A DNA stretch of 60,000 nucleotides, taken from assembly GCF_001039355.2 (NCBI RefSeq), contig NW_019776013.1:579232-639231 (forward strand), written 5' to 3'. The DNA is from Lingula anatina (lineage: Eukaryota; Brachiopoda; Lingulata; Lingulida; Lingulidae). This document shows positions 57,546 to 60,000 of this stretch, in pieces (position 1 is the stretch's first letter; each line of letters starts with the position of its first letter). The translations under genes and the position numbers were made by a program. Below the pieces are notes generated by a model, which made no database searches, was not told where the DNA came from, and worked only from the letters and a program-made list of their open reading frames with translations.

Positions 57546-60000
57546 CTCTGAGAAGAACAGAAACGGGGTCGTCTCTCAATTTTTCTGTCAAGAGCAGTCT
57601 TATCACGCCGGCCTCCGTACCAAATACGTTGGATTACTTTTTCGGTAACCAGTTTACAGTATTTATACTATCTACCTCTGGGTTGGGTTTAAAAAACACT
57701 CATAATTTTGAATACGTGTACTCGATGCATTATGTATGATGCCCTTAAAGTCCATTCACTTTTTGTTTATACTTTTGCGGTTTACATTAGCAAGCGACCC
57801 CGTGACGTTTGAGTACCGCTGATTTATCTGTGCTTTGTGTTGATACGTAATAAAGGTTTGTTGAGTAACATTCTCTAACATTTTAAAGTATAGATTAGAA
57901 ATCATGCAGCGAATACTAGAATTTTAATAATCGATTAAGTGAGTGGTTTTAAATCTTTAAAAAAGTTTCTTGTTCAGATTGTTTAAAAAGATTTGCCGTC
58001 TATCTTGTAATTTGTTACAGTACATGTACCAAGGTATCGAGGCATTCGTGAGGAAAGGCCTTCATCTTTTAATCAATAAAAAAAATGTTTTATTCATTTA
58101 AAGGTTATGGGGGACATGTTCCCCGTTTATTGCTTTATAAGAGAAGTTCATTTCTGCCCATAAATCTATCGTATTCGTTGTTGTTAACGATGTTCCGTTT
58201 TTAATGGTGGACAGCGTACCTTTAAGGAGTAAATACTTTCGTGCTGTCGAGCGTCGTCCATAACGAGTTCAACTACACGGAAACTTGACAAACATTCTTT
58301 TTCCAGAAAACACGGAACGTTATTTTAACGTCACCAAAACGTTTTTGGTAAAATAAACATTGTGGTAACGTTATAATAACGCTGTTGGGTTATGGCCTAA
58401 CACCATCTGCATAGGCACTGCATCCTCTGCATAGGCACTGTGTAAATACATGTGTATATACTTTTTTATTATTGAAGTGTTGCTTACAAATCGAAAACAA
58501 AGCACCAAAGTAACAGTAAATGACAAATTTTGTCATTTTTGTTGTACGTCTGTTCGTTATATTTTACACCACTGAAATATATGTTTGACAAAAATCCCCA
58601 TTACTTTATAATTTTGAACTTGTGACATAAGTTTAAGAGATAGGACTTGCGTTAAAAACATTGCGTAGCCAGGCCGTCGTCAGCGAATTTAAAGGCATTT
58701 CAACCTATTGAACGAAAGGCCATGAAGATCATCGAGGACGACGTGATACCTTTTCAGAACAGCAATAAGGAAATAAACTTCAGTTTCCTTTGCTTCCTGT
58801 CCCAGAAAGAAATCAGAATAAATTTGCGTCTAGAGCCAGACTTACTTATTTGTGCATTCAATAGTCTTAAACCGAGAGGAAATTCTAATATTTTTATCAG
58901 TAAGCGATAATTTGGAAAAGGTAACGTGAAGTAATAATCGTCGCTTTTCTCCCATTTTAATACATATGCAAACAGCAGAATATGGGGACGGCCGGGAAGG
59001 GGGGGGGGGGGGGTGAAACGTTTCGTTGACATAAACATATACAGACAACTTACCGTTATATGGCTACGGAGAAGATCAATTTACCAGACCAACTGCAAAA
59101 GGACAAAAAGTAGTTCTAGTTGTTATCTTCACAAAGAAAAACCTTTTTCGCTTTCTAGATATGGCTGTTTTATGGAAATAAAAATGAAAACACCAACTGT
59201 TATTTATATAATAAAGCATGTTCCGAGTTTGATGCACATGGATATACCATGTATAACCATTTGCGTCCCATCCCCTGTCCCACTGAGTATACATCGATCT
59301 TTTATAAGATCTATTCTCCTAAAAAAGATTTATCCTGAAGTCATGTGCTTTTGCCCACGTTTGTCCCTCCCCTCTCTCTTAATCGGCGTGGGTGGGGGCA
59401 CGTATTCCGGAGAGCTAAGGAAAGGTTGTTTATACCGGGTGACGATTACTCCCTGACAACAGGCTGCGCTAGTAGGCTGTCACAGAATTATGTTATCGCA
59501 TGCTTAAATTTTGTATGCTATTTTAGAAGCCTCTGATATTAGAGGGTAGGCCATCCACAGTCCTTGTTTTCGTACTTCACGCAAGGCGCAATTTTCTCAA
59601 TAGTTCGAATATACATTCATACACTCAAATAAAACTGAACTAAGAATCTAGTTTTAAAATCCATTTTATTCAATATATTAAATTATCATTTTACTGATTA
59701 TACATATCAAATACCTCGTCTATAAGATTACCCTATCATGATTTTCTTTTCGATTGTCAAACTACACTGTTGACAAACTTTTTTATTCGTCTTTTTACTT
59801 TGCAAACTTTGTAATCAGGTCAAAAAAATGTGTCAAATTATTAAAAACTACGACTCAGTATACTGGGCCGTAGTTAAAAATAAACTCGATCAACAGTGGC
59901 TCCTGTGTAAAGTCTCACTCCGTATCAGTGTGTCCAGAAGATCAGGAGAAAAAACTAGTTAGTAGTTTAGTCATTTCATGGCTTGTTGTCTACACTCTTT
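57546..60000. other. Right end: promoter flank and doubtful open frames
   Basis: No secure gene. A plus-strand frame at 58,680-58,910 has locally higher GC (ERKAMKIIEDDVIPF) and may be an exon. On the minus strand 59,890-59,950 reads SPDLLDTLIRSETLHRSHC and then a stop, a possible last exon of a gene entering from the right. Poly(A)-like AATAAA motifs occur on both strands near 59,625 and 59,665. A poly(G) run lies at about 58,999-59,013. Confidence 0.35.
57661..57667 (-). promoter_or_regulatory. TATA box of the Spaetzle-like gene
   Basis: TATAAAT on the minus strand, 116 bp upstream of the start ATG. A transcription start about 30 bp downstream would leave an 85-90 bp leader, a normal arrangement. 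A TATA promoter fits an inducible gene. Confidence 0.5.

Overview
This window is eukaryotic nuclear DNA, most likely from a marine invertebrate, probably a lophotrochozoan such as a mollusc. Coding sequence is AT-rich and split into short exons with GT..AG introns. Long microsatellites ((AC)n, (AG)n, (TAAA)n, (ATT)n, (TA)n) and MITE-like repeats fill the introns. I see no bacterial operons, tRNA, rRNA or CRISPR arrays. Exon models were built by hand from splice signals, phase and protein similarity. The lineage guess is an inference.

Layout. At 7.8-19.5 kb on the minus strand lies a 16-coding-exon gene for a charged, disordered protein of about 654 aa that I do not recognise. It is head-to-head with MRPL28 on the plus strand (20,056-50,281), the mitochondrial large-subunit ribosomal protein bL28m, resolved to seven coding exons and 297 aa. 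MRPL28 intron 4 is 27.7 kb and holds an antisense nested gene. That gene has a 2.9-kb terminal exon (23,421-26,312), a second coding exon (28,985-29,120) and up to four candidate alternative first exons further upstream. Its product is a proline- and serine-rich, scaffold-like protein of about 1,000 aa.

At 52,881-54,178 on the minus strand is a complete four-exon SNAPIN (BLOC-1/BORC subunit, 134 aa), convergent with MRPL28. At 55,185-57,545 on the minus strand is a four-exon gene for a small secreted cysteine-rich protein. Its C-terminal half resembles a Spaetzle-type cystine knot (Toll-receptor ligand). I consider this the most interesting gene in the window.

The left end (1-7.8 kb) and right end (57.6-60 kb) hold only candidate exons plus repeats. 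The genes do not form a pathway. The notable architecture is the shared promoter region at 19.4-20.1 kb, the nested antisense gene with its array of possible first exons, and a foldback element at 46.0-46.5 kb.
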